From an uncultured Pelagibacteraceae bacterium (GTDB lineage: Bacteria; Pseudomonadota; Alphaproteobacteria; Pelagibacterales; Pelagibacteraceae): a DNA stretch of 64,000 nt. The position numbers and the translations under genes are program-made. Each line of letters starts with the position of its first letter. Within the stretch, counting starts at the first letter, position 1. The notes below the pieces were generated by a model that was not told the origin of the DNA, ran no database searches, and was given only the letters and a program-made list of their open reading frames with translations. The stretch spans positions 85,016 to 149,015 of the forward strand of contig CACEOC010000001.1 of the NCBI GenBank assembly GCA_902561075.1, read 5' to 3'. Of this stretch, positions 1 to 8,889 are shown piece by piece.

Positions 1-1635
1 AATATTTATCTAGGAAAAGTAAGTAGGATAGAACCTTCTTTACAAGCTGCTTTTGTAGACTTTGGTAGAGAAAGACATGGTTTTTTATCTTTCAATGATA
101 TTCAAAGTGATTACTATCAATTGCCTAAAGATGATTTAATTAAAATAAAGAAAGAAGAAGAAGAAAATAGAGAAAGATTAATTAAAGAGAGTGAAATCAA
201 TGAAAGTAACCCTACCGCAGAAAATCAAGAAGTTAAAGATCAAGAAGAAAATGAAATACAAAATGATGAAAATTTAAATCAAAAGAGAAAAGAGAAAAGA
301 TTCCCAAGTAAAAGATATAAAATACAAGAAGTTATAAAACCAAATCAAGTTATACTTGTGCAAGTGCTTAAAGATGAAAGAGGATTGAAAGGTGCCGCAT
401 TAAGTACATTTATTTCAATTGCTGGTAAGTATATCGTATTAATGCCTAACACGCCAAAAGGGGGTGGTATTTCAAGAAAAATTTTTAATCCAGCTGATAG
501 AAAAAAAATTAGAACAATTTTAAATGAAATAATTATACCAAAAGAAATGGGCATAATTGTTAGGACCGCAGGATCAAATAAGACTAAAAATGAAATTAAT
601 GGTGATTTAAAAAATCTTATTTCATCATGGGAAAAAATTAAAGAAAATGCTTTAAATTCTATTGCTCCGTCTTTAATACATCAGGAAAGTGATATTATAA
701 AGAGAAGTTTACGTGATATGTTTGATGATAACACTCAAAATATTATAGTTGAAGGCAATGATGGTTATCAAAAAACCAAAAATTATATAAAACAAATGCT
801 GCCTAAACATTTAAAAAAAGTTAAAAAATATAGAGACAAAATACCTCTTTTCTTCAAAGAAAAAATTGAGACTAAACTTTATGAAATTTTTAAAACTGAA
901 GTCAAATTATCCTCAGGGGGATATATCGTAATAAATCCAACTGAAGCTTTGATTTCTATAGATGTGAATTCTGGAAAATCTATAAAACAGAAAAATGTTG
1001 AGAGTACAGCATTAGATACCAATATTGAAGCAGCTGACGAAATATCTAGACAAATTAAAATAAGAGATCTCTCTGGATTAATAATCATTGATTTTATAGA
1101 TATGATAAGCTTTAACAATAAAAAAACTGTTGAGAGAAGATTAAAAGAAAAATGTAGAAAAGATAGGGCACGTATTCAAATTGGAAGAATAAGTAATTTT
1201 GGTTTACTTGAAATGTCTAGGCAAAGACTTAGGGAAAGTAGCGTGAAATGGGCTACTAAACTTACAAAAGACTCATTTGCTCTTAAAATTTTAAAATTAT
1301 TAGAGCTGAAATCTTTAGAAAATAAAGCAAAAAAAATATACCTTTTTTTAAATAACAATATTTTGAATTTATTAAACGAGAATTTTTTGGAAAATTTAAA
1401 TTATTTCAAGAAAAAAAATAAAATCGATTTAATTTTAGAAACAAATAACGAGCTAGACATAACTGAATATATAATAGAGTTTAAATCTAAAACAAATAAG
1501 TTGCTTGATAAAATTGAAAATATATCTAGTAACAAAAAAATAAATAGTATTGATAAAAATAGTGATAATAAAGTTATAAAGTTTAAGAAAAAAAAATTTT
1601 TTAAGAAAAAATTTTATAAAACTAAAGCTAAATAA
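1..1635 (+). CDS. rne: Ribonuclease E/G, catalytic part (5' end outside window)
   Basis: Endoribonuclease that starts mRNA decay and processes rRNA and tRNA precursors. The reading frame is open from base 1, and its first codons match the S1 RNA-binding domain ([17 protein letters not shown]), so the gene starts upstream. A charged Glu/Lys-rich insert (about codons 42-105) interrupts the S1 domain, as in other alphaproteobacteria. The DNase I-like catalytic part has ISIDVNSGK and LIIIDFIDM; their Asp codons, 321 and 364, are 43 apart, as are D303 and D346 in E. coli. The CPxC zinc-link expected after MSRQRLR is absent. The protein ends in a short Lys/Phe-rich tail with no long degradosome scaffold. 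The last 8 bp overlap the convergent thiG gene. Confidence 0.95.
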   Translation, partial: NIYLGKVSRIEPSLQAAFVDFGRERHGFLSFNDIQSDYYQLPKDDLIKIKKEEEENRERLIKESEINESNPTAENQEVKDQEENEIQNDENLNQKRKEKRFPSKRYKIQEVIKPNQVILVQVLKDERGLKGAALSTFISIAGKYIVLMPNTPKGGGISRKIFNPADRKKIRTILNEIIIPKEMGIIVRTAGSNKTKNEINGDLKNLISSWEKIKENALNSIAPSLIHQESDIIKRSLRDMFDDNTQNIIVEGNDGYQKTKNYIKQMLPKHLKKVKKYRDKIPLFFKEKIETKLYEIFKTEVKLSSGGYIVINPTEALISIDVNSGKSIKQKNVESTALDTNIEAADEISRQIKIRDLSGLIIIDFIDMISFNNKKTVERRLKEKCRKDRARIQIGRISNFGLLEMSRQRLRESSVKWATKLTKDSFALKILKLLELKSLENKAKKIYLFLNNNILNLLNENFLENLNYFKKKNKIDLILETNNELDITEYIIEFKSKTNKLLDKIENISSNKKINSIDKNSDNKVIKFKKKKFFKKKFYKTKAK

Positions 1636-2395
1636 TTCCTTTTTTGGGACTTGAAGGTTTTCCCATTATTGTTTTTTTTATCCTTCCTGACAAATAAGAT
1701 TTTCTCCCAGCAATTACAGCTAGTTTCATAGCCTCAGCCATCAAAAATGGCTTTTTTGCATTTGCAATTGCTGTGTTGACTAATACCCCGTCACAACCAA
1801 GCTGCATAGCTTCAGCCGCATCTACAGCGTCTCCAATACCAGCATCTATAATTATAGGTATTTTTGTATTGTTTCGAATTATCTTAATATTAATATTATT
1901 TACAATTCCAAGGCCTGATCCAATTGGAGAAGCTAATGGCATAATGGCTGAAGCTCCAGAATTTTCTAGTCTCTTTGCCATTAATGGGTCATCGTTGCAA
2001 TATACCATAACTTTGAAACCCTCTTTTACAAGTACTTCAGTAGATTTTATTGTTTCTATCATATCTGGCAAAAGTGATTTTTTATCTCCTAAAACCTCCA
2101 GTTTTACTAATTTCCAACCACCAATTTCTCTTGCGAGTCTTAAAGTTCTTAAAGCTTCCTCAGAGGTAAAACAACCAGCTGTATTTGGTAAATAAGTGAT
2201 TTTTTTGGGATTAAGATAATCCATTAACAATGGTTTAGATTTGTCAACAATATTAACTCTTCTAACAGCTACAGTGACAATAGCTGCTCCAGAAATTTTT
2301 ACTGCTTTTGCACATTCCTCAAAATTTTTATATTTTCCTGTCCCTACAATCAATCGTGAGTTATATTTTTTTTTTTCAATAATTAGTTTATCCAC
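1628..2395 (-). CDS. thiG: Thiazole synthase ThiG
   Basis: Makes the thiazole phosphate half of thiamine from deoxyxylulose phosphate, dehydroglycine and ThiS thiocarboxylate. At 255 aa it is the usual length. It shows the TIM-barrel family motifs: RLIVGTGKY near the N terminus, VKLEVLGD with the Schiff-base lysine near residue 100, and the phosphate-binding part [14 protein letters not shown] with [12 protein letters not shown]. It starts with GTG three bases after the thiS stop, so the two are translated together. SAR11 strains are known to lack thiC and to need an external pyrimidine precursor; this gene fits a retained thiazole branch. Its end overlaps rne tail to tail. Confidence 0.95.
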   Translation of the reverse strand: MDKLIIEKKKYNSRLIVGTGKYKNFEECAKAVKISGAAIVTVAVRRVNIVDKSKPLLMDYLNPKKITYLPNTAGCFTSEEALRTLRLAREIGGWKLVKLEVLGDKKSLLPDMIETIKSTEVLVKEGFKVMVYCNDDPLMAKRLENSGASAIMPLASPIGSGLGIVNNINIKIIRNNTKIPIIIDAGIGDAVDAAEAMQLGCDGVLVNTAIANAKKPFLMAEAMKLAVIAGRKSYLSGRIKKTIMGKPSSPKKGII

Positions 2396-2398
2396 TCT

Positions 2399-2617
2399 TT
2401 AACCGCCTCCAATAAAATGTACAATTTCAATGTGATCATTTTCTTTAATATATATTTTGCTTATTTTGGATTTATCTAATATTTTTTTGTTAAGTTCTAT
2501 GGCAACCATTTTTATTGGAATTTTGAGTTTATTCAATAAAGAATTGATTGATGTTTTTTTATTTAATTGAATTTTCTTGCCATTAACCTTTATTTTTATT
2601 TTAATTTTTTTTGCCAT
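2399..2617 (-). CDS. thiS: Sulfur carrier protein ThiS
   Basis: Small ubiquitin-like sulfur carrier for ThiG; its C terminus is adenylated and thiocarboxylated. 72 aa, ending in HFIGGG, which supplies the required Gly-Gly tail. The frame stays open further upstream, but that extension runs through aroQ on the other strand; the ATG at 2617 (MAKKIK) gives the normal family length. It is the first gene of a thiS-thiG pair. Only 16 bp separate its start from the divergent aroQ start, so each promoter must lie inside the other gene or be very compact. Confidence 0.88.
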   Translation of the reverse strand: MAKKIKIKIKVNGKKIQLNKKTSINSLLNKLKIPIKMVAIELNKKILDKSKISKIYIKENDHIEIVHFIGGG

Positions 2618-2633
2618 ATAATATAAAGTATTT

Positions 2634-3083
2634 GTGAGTAAAAAAATTTTAATTATTAATGGACCAAATCTTAATCTATTAGGTGAAAGAGAACAATCAC
2701 AATATGGAAAAATTACACTCGAAGAAATTAATGAAAAATGTGTTGAGACTGGAAAAAAGCTAAATTTACATATAGAGTTCAAGCAATCTAATATAGAGGG
2801 TGAAATTGTGAATTTTATTCAAAATGCAAGGAATGACTTTAATGGATTAATTATAAATGCTGCAGGATTTACTCATACTTCTGTGTCCATAAGAGATGCA
2901 TTAGATATATTTAAATATCCAATAATTGAAGTTCATATAAGTAATATTTATAAACGTGAGGAATTTAGGCAGAAATCTTTAATAAGCCATGTTGCAACAG
3001 GTGGTATTTTTGGAATTGGTCCAGAATGTTATAATTTGGCCATACATGCTATAAATAAATTGATAATTTCAAATGGAAGTTGA
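2634..3083 (+). CDS. aroQ: 3-dehydroquinate dehydratase, type II
   Basis: Third step of the shikimate pathway. 149 aa, the size of the type II dodecameric enzyme. Motifs: NGPNLNLLGERE at the N terminus, the flexible-loop Tyr in QYGK, INAAGFTHTSVSIRDAL with the catalytic His, and EVHISN. The start is GTG at 2634, directly before SKKILIINGPN. It overlaps accB by 11 bp, and the order aroQ-accB-accC is a common alphaproteobacterial arrangement, so the three are probably one transcript. Confidence 0.95.
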   Translation: MSKKILIINGPNLNLLGEREQSQYGKITLEEINEKCVETGKKLNLHIEFKQSNIEGEIVNFIQNARNDFNGLIINAAGFTHTSVSIRDALDIFKYPIIEVHISNIYKREEFRQKSLISHVATGGIFGIGPECYNLAIHAINKLIISNGS

Positions 3084-3432
3084 TAAAAAAATATTAATTA
3101 AGCTACTTAAAGTTTTAGAGGAGTTAAAGAACTCCATAAAAGATACTAGCGCTTTAGATGTAGATAATAATGAGGAAGTGTTGACTGATATTGAGGAAGG
3201 ATTTTCAATAAAAAGTCCTCTAGTTGGAACTGCATATCTAGCACCTGAGCCGGGAGGGAAAAAATTTGTTGAAACTGGAAAAAAAATTAAAAAAGGAGAT
3301 ACCTTAATGATTGTAGAAGCTATGAAAACTATGAATCATGTTCCATCAACTAAAGATGGTATAGTGAAAAAAGTGTGTGTAGATGATGGAGAGCCTGTAG
3401 AGTTTGGGCAAAATTTAGTTATTTTGGATTAA
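3073..3432 (+). CDS. accB: Biotin carboxyl carrier protein of acetyl-CoA carboxylase
   Basis: Carries the biotin of acetyl-CoA carboxylase, the first committed step of fatty-acid synthesis. 119 aa, shorter than the roughly 156 aa E. coli protein because the N-terminal part and Ala/Pro linker are reduced. The C-terminal biotinyl domain is complete, with VEAMKTMN giving the biotinylated lysine near residue 86, preceded by SPLVGTAYLAPEPG (a thumb-like region). It overlaps aroQ by 11 bp and shares one base with the accC start. Confidence 0.95.
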   Translation: MEVDKKILIKLLKVLEELKNSIKDTSALDVDNNEEVLTDIEEGFSIKSPLVGTAYLAPEPGGKKFVETGKKIKKGDTLMIVEAMKTMNHVPSTKDGIVKKVCVDDGEPVEFGQNLVILD

Positions 3433-4769
3433 TGTTTAAAAAAATTCTTATTGCAAATAGAGGTGAAATTGCTGTTAGGGTAATTAGAGCATGCAAAGAA
3501 TGGGGTATTGATACTGTAGCTGTTCACTCAGATGTTGACAAAGATAGCATGCATGTAAAACTTGCTGATGAAAGTGTGTGTATTGGTTCACACAATCCAG
3601 CTAATAGTTATTTAAACATTCCAGCTATTCTGTCTGCTATAGAACTTACAAATGCTGATGCTGTTCATCCTGGATATGGTTTCTTATCTGAAAATTATGA
3701 ATTTGCAAAAATGTTAGAGGATTATAATATAAAATTTATTGGACCATCATCTAAACTTATAAAGATGATGGGAGACAAAATTCAAGCAAAAAAAATTGCA
3801 AAAGATTATGGTTTACCTATTATTGAGGGTTCTGATGGCGGAATAACAGATATTGAGGAGGCTAAAAAGTTATGTAATAAAATAAAATACCCTGTTTTAA
3901 TTAAAGCTGCGGGTGGGGGTGGCGGCAAAGGGATGAAAATAGTTTTTGATGAAAAAGATTTTGAAATAAGTTTTAAAACTGCAAGGATAGAAGCTAAAAA
4001 GTATTTTGCAAATGATGAAGTGTATATTGAAAAATTTTTTCAAAACCCTAGACATATAGAAGTACAGGTTTTATCAGGAAAAAATAGGACAGTTCATTTA
4101 TATGAGAGAGATTGCTCGGTACAGAGAAGACACCAAAAATTAATAGAGGAAACTCCGAGTCCAGTTTTGACTGATAAAATAAGAAATGACTTATTAGATA
4201 GAACTGTGAAAATGGTAGAGAAGATTGGTTATGAAGGAGCGGGAACTGTTGAATTTATTTATGAAGATGGAAAATATTTTTTCTTGGAAATGAACACAAG
4301 AGTACAAGTTGAACATCCGGTTACCGAAGTTGTAACTGGCATAGACATTATAAAGGAGCAAATAAGAATTGCATTTTATGGTGATACTTCATTAAAACAA
4401 GAGGATATTAAACCTAGAGGTCATGCCATTGAGTGTAGGATAAATGCTGAAGACGCTAGTAAAAACTTTCAACCATCTCCAGGTAGAATTAATATGTGTC
4501 ATCAACCATCTGGTTTTAGAACTAGGGTAGATAGTTTTATTTATCAAGGTTATAAAATTACACCTTATTATGACAGTATGATTTGTAAACTAATTTGCCA
4601 TGGAAGAGATAGATATGAAGCAATTCAGAGAACCAAAAGATCTCTAGATGAATTTGTAATTGAGGGTATTACAACTACAATTGATTTACACAAAAAATTG
4701 CTTAAACATAAAAAATTTATTAATTCAGATTTTAATGTTAACTGGTTAGATAATGAAAAAATTCTTTAG
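3432..4769 (+). CDS. accC: Biotin carboxylase subunit of acetyl-CoA carboxylase
   Basis: ATP-dependent carboxylation of the AccB biotin. 445 aa, the family length. It starts with KILIANRGEIAVRVIRAC, then has the ATP-grasp glycine loop AAGGGGGKGMK (about 165-175), ERDCSVQRRHQKLIEE, and the metal/biotin region EMNTRVQVEHPVTE. The start ATG shares its A with the accB stop. The gene ends 4 bp into the convergent DUF2155 gene. In relatives I recall aat following accC on the same strand; it is not here. Confidence 0.97.
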   Translation: MFKKILIANRGEIAVRVIRACKEWGIDTVAVHSDVDKDSMHVKLADESVCIGSHNPANSYLNIPAILSAIELTNADAVHPGYGFLSENYEFAKMLEDYNIKFIGPSSKLIKMMGDKIQAKKIAKDYGLPIIEGSDGGITDIEEAKKLCNKIKYPVLIKAAGGGGGKGMKIVFDEKDFEISFKTARIEAKKYFANDEVYIEKFFQNPRHIEVQVLSGKNRTVHLYERDCSVQRRHQKLIEETPSPVLTDKIRNDLLDRTVKMVEKIGYEGAGTVEFIYEDGKYFFLEMNTRVQVEHPVTEVVTGIDIIKEQIRIAFYGDTSLKQEDIKPRGHAIECRINAEDASKNFQPSPGRINMCHQPSGFRTRVDSFIYQGYKITPYYDSMICKLICHGRDRYEAIQRTKRSLDEFVIEGITTTIDLHKKLLKHKKFINSDFNVNWLDNEKIL

Positions 4770-5173
4770 TCAATACACTTGGTAAGCCAAATATCATATA
4801 TAGGATGATCAAAAGGTTTTAAAGACGGACTTGATGAAAAAGTCCAATCATTAAATACAAATACTTTGTCCTTATCTACAAAAGTTAAATCTTTTACTTG
4901 TAAGTAGGCGGTTATTTCAGGATTATCATCAAATTCTGAGTTTCTACATTTTAAGGGTCTTATTAAAAGATCGTTAAATTTTATCTCTTCACCAACATTT
5001 ATATTTAAAGTCGAATTTTTTGAATTAACTTTGTCTAAGATTTTAATAACTACAATTTTACCACTATTGTTAGACCCAAAAACAGGAGTTGTAAAATTTA
5101 AAATAATTAAAATCAAAAATTTTATTAAATATATTTTAATCCTTCCAACTTTTATATTTTTTTTGTGCAGCAT
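4766..5173 (-). CDS. DUF2155 domain-containing exported protein
   Basis: 135 aa protein of unknown function. It has an N-terminal hydrophobic segment (about residues 14-33) typical of a signal peptide or anchor, followed by a compact domain with ITAYLQVKDLT and VFNDWTFSSSPSLKPFDHPIYDIW, which matches the alphaproteobacterial DUF2155 family as I know it. Two cysteines (in PLKCRNS and LTKCID) could form a disulfide in the periplasm. The ATG at 5173 lies inside the end of the upstream NDUFA12-like gene (38 bp overlap). A later non-ATG start near the GGAAGG at about 5145 is possible. Confidence 0.75.
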   Translation of the reverse strand: MLHKKNIKVGRIKIYLIKFLILIILNFTTPVFGSNNSGKIVVIKILDKVNSKNSTLNINVGEEIKFNDLLIRPLKCRNSEFDDNPEITAYLQVKDLTFVDKDKVFVFNDWTFSSSPSLKPFDHPIYDIWLTKCID

Positions 5174-5495
5174 TTTTATTTTTATTAGGACTATAGGCTT
5201 TATCTGTGCCAGTTAAATTTGGTGAATGTTTTTTTTGCCAATCAAATTTTTTTAATTCTCTATTATTTTCTAACTTATTATTTAGGTGGTGTATCCAAGA
5301 ATACCATTCTTGAGGAATTTTTGTAGCTTCAATTTCATTTTTATAAATTACCCATCTTTTATTATTTTTATCTTGATAATATTTATTACCAAATTCATCT
5401 TTTCCAATTAATTTACCATGCAAAAAAGTACTGATTCGAGTACCAAGAGTCTGGCTGTTCCACCAAGTAAAAATTTGTTTAAATATTGTCAACAT
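5136..5495 (-). CDS. NDUFA12-like respiratory complex I accessory subunit
   Basis: 119 aa protein of the NDUFA12 / B17.2 family, a peripheral accessory subunit of NADH:ubiquinone oxidoreductase found in alphaproteobacteria and mitochondria. Visible features: TWWNSQTLGTR, GKLIGKDEFGNKYYQ, KRWVIYK and the family signature IPQEWYSWIHH. The C-terminal tail is Lys/Asn-rich and ends inside the DUF2155 gene. The neighbourhood with DUF2155 and accC is typical for the class. No other complex I genes are in the window. Confidence 0.88.
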   Translation of the reverse strand: MLTIFKQIFTWWNSQTLGTRISTFLHGKLIGKDEFGNKYYQDKNNKRWVIYKNEIEATKIPQEWYSWIHHLNNKLENNRELKKFDWQKKHSPNLTGTDKAYSPNKNKNAAQKKYKSWKD

Positions 5496-5512
5496 AATAT
5501 TTTTATTTTTAT

Positions 5513-5531
5513 TACAATTTAAAATTGTAAA
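5513..5531. repeat. 19-bp AT-rich dyad in the divergent NDUFA12 / NrdJ-like intergenic region
   Basis: TTACAATTT-A-AAATTGTAA is a perfect 9-bp inverted repeat around one central base. It lies 18 bp upstream of the NDUFA12-like start and about 80 bp upstream of the NrdJ-like start. It could be a repressor or activator operator. It could equally be chance in such AT-rich DNA. The rest of 5496-5611 shows nothing else I can name. Confidence 0.25.
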
Positions 5532-5611
5532 AATTAAATTAGACTAAATTTTGATTTTGTATATAAGATATTTTGTTAACGACTCAAATTAAATAATTAA
5601 ATAGGATTAAA

Positions 5612-6448
5612 ATGGCAAAATATCTTGTAGAAACGTATTATACATGTAGCTTTAAAGTTAAGCATTATTTAGATAACTTAAATGAAAAAGAACTTGATAA
5701 ACTTGAGCAAAGAGAAGACGGAAAATTTGAAATTTTAGATGTTAAACTTGATAATAGAAAAACAAAAAATTTAGATAAAATATCAAAAAATATAAATGAA
5801 GAAAACATTGAAGAATTAAGATCAGAAAATAAAGATGATAAAAATAATCTCACAAGAAAACAATTTAAAAATTCTAACTTTATTAACCAAGTTTCTGAGA
5901 ACGTTAATAGAAGATTTAGTATGCCAGATAGAAGAAAAGGCTACATTCAAAAAGCAAGTGTAGGCGATCATAAGGTATATTTGCACACAGGTGAGTATGA
6001 AGATGGAAAGATTGGTGAAATTTTTATCGACACTAGCAAAGAGGGAGAATTAGTTAAAGCTCTCATGAACAATTTTGCAATTGCTATATCTTTAGGCCTT
6101 CAGTACGGGGTGCCTTTAGATGAATTTGTTAACGCTTATGTAGACACAAAATTTGAACCATCAGGAAAAGTTTATGGAAATGATAGAATTTTGAGTGCTA
6201 CATCTATTTTAGATTATATTTTTAGGGAACTAGCGATTTCTTATTTAAATAGAGAAGACCTAGCACATACACCATCGATTGGTAATACCGAAAAAACAAT
6301 AGATAGTAATGATGAGCATACAGAGGACCAACAACAAATTCTTAAAATAGTTAAAGATATTACTAGCAAAGGTTTTGTTAGAAATAATTACAAAAAAAAA
6401 CTTGTTGACTTATCTGATATACGAATAAATCTAAAAGGAAAAAAATAG
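5612..6448 (+). CDS. Stand-alone protein like the C-terminal part of class II ribonucleotide reductase (NrdJb / TSCPD type)
   Basis: 278 aa. From about residue 105 it closely resembles the C-terminal part of B12-dependent ribonucleotide reductase Nrd[57 protein letters not shown] and [18 protein letters not shown]. The catalytic barrel and its radical and active-site cysteines are absent. Residues 1-105 are charged and low-complexity. Pseudomonas aeruginosa has a class II reductase split into NrdJa and NrdJb; this looks like the second half. Orphan copies also occur in alphaproteobacteria that use other reductases, where the role is unclear. The gene stands alone, converging on aspS with 1 bp between the ends. 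Confidence 0.8.
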   Translation: MAKYLVETYYTCSFKVKHYLDNLNEKELDKLEQREDGKFEILDVKLDNRKTKNLDKISKNINEENIEELRSENKDDKNNLTRKQFKNSNFINQVSENVNRRFSMPDRRKGYIQKASVGDHKVYLHTGEYEDGKIGEIFIDTSKEGELVKALMNNFAIAISLGLQYGVPLDEFVNAYVDTKFEPSGKVYGNDRILSATSILDYIFRELAISYLNREDLAHTPSIGNTEKTIDSNDEHTEDQQQILKIVKDITSKGFVRNNYKKKLVDLSDIRINLKGKK

Positions 6449-6449
6449 A

Positions 6450-8225
6450 TTATTTTTTTTTGATAACAATGTTCAATTCTTTTAGTTGACTTTCATCTAC
6501 TTCAGATGGAGCCATCATAAGTAGATCTTCTGCATTTTGGTTCATAGGAAACATAGTAACTTCTCTAATATTTTTTTCATTCGCAAGAAGCATGACAATT
6601 CTATCAATTCCAGGTGCTATGCCTCCATGAGGAGGAGCACCATACTTTAAAGCATTTATCATACCACTAAACTTGGTTTCCACATGTGATTTAGAATATC
6701 CAGCGATTTCAAAAAGTTTATACATTAATTCTGGTATATGATTTCTTATAGCACCTGAGGATAATTCAATTCCATTGCATACAATATCATATTGATATGC
6801 TTTCATTGATAGTGGCTCTTTATAATCTAATTTTTTTATATCCCCTTGTGGCATAGAGAAAGGATTATGACTAAATTTAATTTTATTTGTAATTTCGTCT
6901 CTTTCAAACATTGGGTAGTCAACTATCCAACAAAAAGCAAATACATTTCTATCTATTAAGTTTAAATCTTCAGCTATTTTTTGTCTTGCTAATGAAAGTG
7001 ATGCCTCTATTTGTTTTAATTTTCCGCATGAGAAGAAAATACTATCTCCTTCATTTGCATTTGTTATTTTCATAAGTTCCTTAATTGAGTCTTGTGAAAA
7101 AAATTTTCCTATTGTCCCTTTGGCTTTATAATTTTTTTCTATTGTTAAATAAGCTAAACCTGAATATCCTTGTTCTTTTGACCATTTATCGATATTATCA
7201 AAGAAACTCCTTGGCTGCTCAAAAGTATTTTTAGTGACTATACAACGAACTATTGATCCATCTTTTACAAATTTTTTAAAAATTTCAAATTTTACATCGT
7301 CTCGAGTAAATAAGTTTGTAACATCGTTTATTATCAAAGGATTTCTTAGATCAGGCTTATCAGTACCATATCTTAACATAGATTCTTCATATTTTATTTT
7401 AGGAAATTGATTATCTTTTATTTTTTTATCTGAAAATTTTTCAAATAAACTTTTAAACAGATCTTCAATTACTTTAAAAACATCTTCTTGTTCTACAAAC
7501 GACATTTCTAAATCTAATTGATAAAATTCTCCTGGACTTCTATCAGCTCTCGCGTCTTCATCTCTAAAGCAGGGAGCAATTTGAAAGTATTTATCAAATC
7601 CTGAAACCATAATAAGTTGTTTAAATTGTTGAGGCGCTTGAGGTAAAGCATAAAACTTTCCCTTATTCAACCTGCTTGGAACAAGAAAGTCTCTTGCTCC
7701 CTCAGGGCTTGAAGATGTTAATATAGGAGTTTGATACTCTAGAAATCCAAATTCAATCATTTTTTCTCTTATGAAAGAAATTACTTTTGATCTTAAAATT
7801 ATATTAGAGTGAATTTTTTTTCTCCTTAAATCTAAAAATCTGTACTTTAATCTTACTTCTTCCGAGTATGTTTGATCAGAAAATACAGGCATTGGTAATT
7901 CTTTACATTCACCTAATAAGTCATAAGAATTGATTTTAATTTCAATTCCACCTGTAGGTAAGTTTTTATTTACAGTATCCTCGGACCTCTCAATTACCAC
8001 TCCGTTAATTCTAATTACACTTTCAAGTGATATACTCTCAAGATCACTAAATTGTTTGTTTTTTTTATCTACAACACATTGAGTGATGCCATAATGATCT
8101 CTCAAATCAATAAATAGTAAATTACCGTGATCTCGTTTTTTGTTTATCCATCCTGATAGTAATACATTCTCTCCTACATTAATTTTATTCAATTCCCCAC
8201 AATGATGTGATCTATACTTATTCAA
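6450..8225 (-). CDS. aspS: Aspartyl-tRNA synthetase
   Basis: Charges tRNA-Asp (possibly also tRNA-Asn in organisms lacking AsnRS). 591 aa, the bacterial-type length, with N-terminal OB-fold (GWINKKRDHGNLLFIDLRDH), class II motif 2 region (CFRDEDARADRSPGEFYQLD), the inserted GAD domain in the middle, and motif 3 (HGGIAPGIDRIVMLL) near residue 540. It lies just upstream of nothing in its own direction: it ends at the NrdJ-like gene, while hda lies 7 bp before its start, so hda-aspS may be co-transcribed. Confidence 0.97.
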   Translation of the reverse strand: MNKYRSHHCGELNKINVGENVLLSGWINKKRDHGNLLFIDLRDHYGITQCVVDKKNKQFSDLESISLESVIRINGVVIERSEDTVNKNLPTGGIEIKINSYDLLGECKELPMPVFSDQTYSEEVRLKYRFLDLRRKKIHSNIILRSKVISFIREKMIEFGFLEYQTPILTSSSPEGARDFLVPSRLNKGKFYALPQAPQQFKQLIMVSGFDKYFQIAPCFRDEDARADRSPGEFYQLDLEMSFVEQEDVFKVIEDLFKSLFEKFSDKKIKDNQFPKIKYEESMLRYGTDKPDLRNPLIINDVTNLFTRDDVKFEIFKKFVKDGSIVRCIVTKNTFEQPRSFFDNIDKWSKEQGYSGLAYLTIEKNYKAKGTIGKFFSQDSIKELMKITNANEGDSIFFSCGKLKQIEASLSLARQKIAEDLNLIDRNVFAFCWIVDYPMFERDEITNKIKFSHNPFSMPQGDIKKLDYKEPLSMKAYQYDIVCNGIELSSGAIRNHIPELMYKLFEIAGYSKSHVETKFSGMINALKYGAPPHGGIAPGIDRIVMLLANEKNIREVTMFPMNQNAEDLLMMAPSEVDESQLKELNIVIKKK

Positions 8226-8232
8226 AATTTAC

Positions 8233-8889
8233 CTATAAAAGTTCTTTAATTGTTTTAAGATTAATTGGTTTTTTTTGTTTCAGACTCATTTCGTCAACTT
8301 TATATATAAATTCTTTTATTTTGCTATAAGATCTATCTATTCTTTTTACAATATAATCAATAAGTTTTTTATCCAAACTTATTTGTCTATCAGAGAAATT
8401 TTTTAATATTAAGGCGAAAATTAATTCATCATCAGGTTTTGAAATTTCAGCCACCAAGCAATTTTTTACTCTTGAGGCTAAATCTTTTAATAAAAATTGC
8501 ATTTCTATCAACGGTTTTTTTGAAGTGATAATCAAGTATTTATTATCTTGATCAACTAAATTAAACAATGAATATAAAATTTTTTCATCTGATTTATTTT
8601 CAAAATTATCAAGTATTACATTTTCATGTAATTTTAGAGATTTAAAAATGTTATTATTTAAATCTTTCTCCTGCATCCTTATAGCTTTATATTTACTCTC
8701 AAATATCTCTACTAAATGTGTTTTACCAGAAAATTTTTCACCAAATATATTAAGAATATTTTTTTCCCAACTAGGCCACTTCTCAATTAATTTAAATGCA
8801 AAATAGTTTGATTTACTTACATAAAAATCGTTATAATTAAAATTTTGTTTTTGATCAAAATTAAGAAGCATTTGGTTTAATTCTTTCAT
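8233..8889 (-). CDS. hda: Hda-like DnaA-related replication regulator
   Basis: 218 aa DnaA-domain-III-like AAA+ protein. Hda, with the sliding clamp, drives hydrolysis of DnaA-bound ATP to prevent re-initiation. Seen: N-terminal MLLNFDQKQNFNYNDFYVS (QxxLxF-like clamp-binding region plus the DnaA-family start), a P-loop GEKFSGKTHL, VILDNFENK as Walker B, and SRVKNCLVAEISKPDDELI as sensor/arginine-finger region. The P-loop keeps GKT. I chose the ATG at 8889, which forms a 4-bp ATGA overlap with the upstream DUF2066 gene; an ATG four codons earlier is possible. The DUF2066-hda order is usual in alphaproteobacteria. Confidence 0.85.
   Translation of the reverse strand: MKELNQMLLNFDQKQNFNYNDFYVSKSNYFAFKLIEKWPSWEKNILNIFGEKFSGKTHLVEIFESKYKAIRMQEKDLNNNIFKSLKLHENVILDNFENKSDEKILYSLFNLVDQDNKYLIITSKKPLIEMQFLLKDLASRVKNCLVAEISKPDDELIFALILKNFSDRQISLDKKLIDYIVKRIDRSYSKIKEFIYKVDEMSLKQKKPINLKTIKELL

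Noticed and set aside
1773..2195. 140-codon open frame on the plus strand
   Set aside because: It is antisense to thiG, which has clear family motifs; the product is low-complexity and matches no family.
2618..2782. Upstream extension of thiS by 55 codons
   Set aside because: The extension lies in aroQ on the other strand; thiS is a 65-75 aa protein and has a good ATG at 2617.
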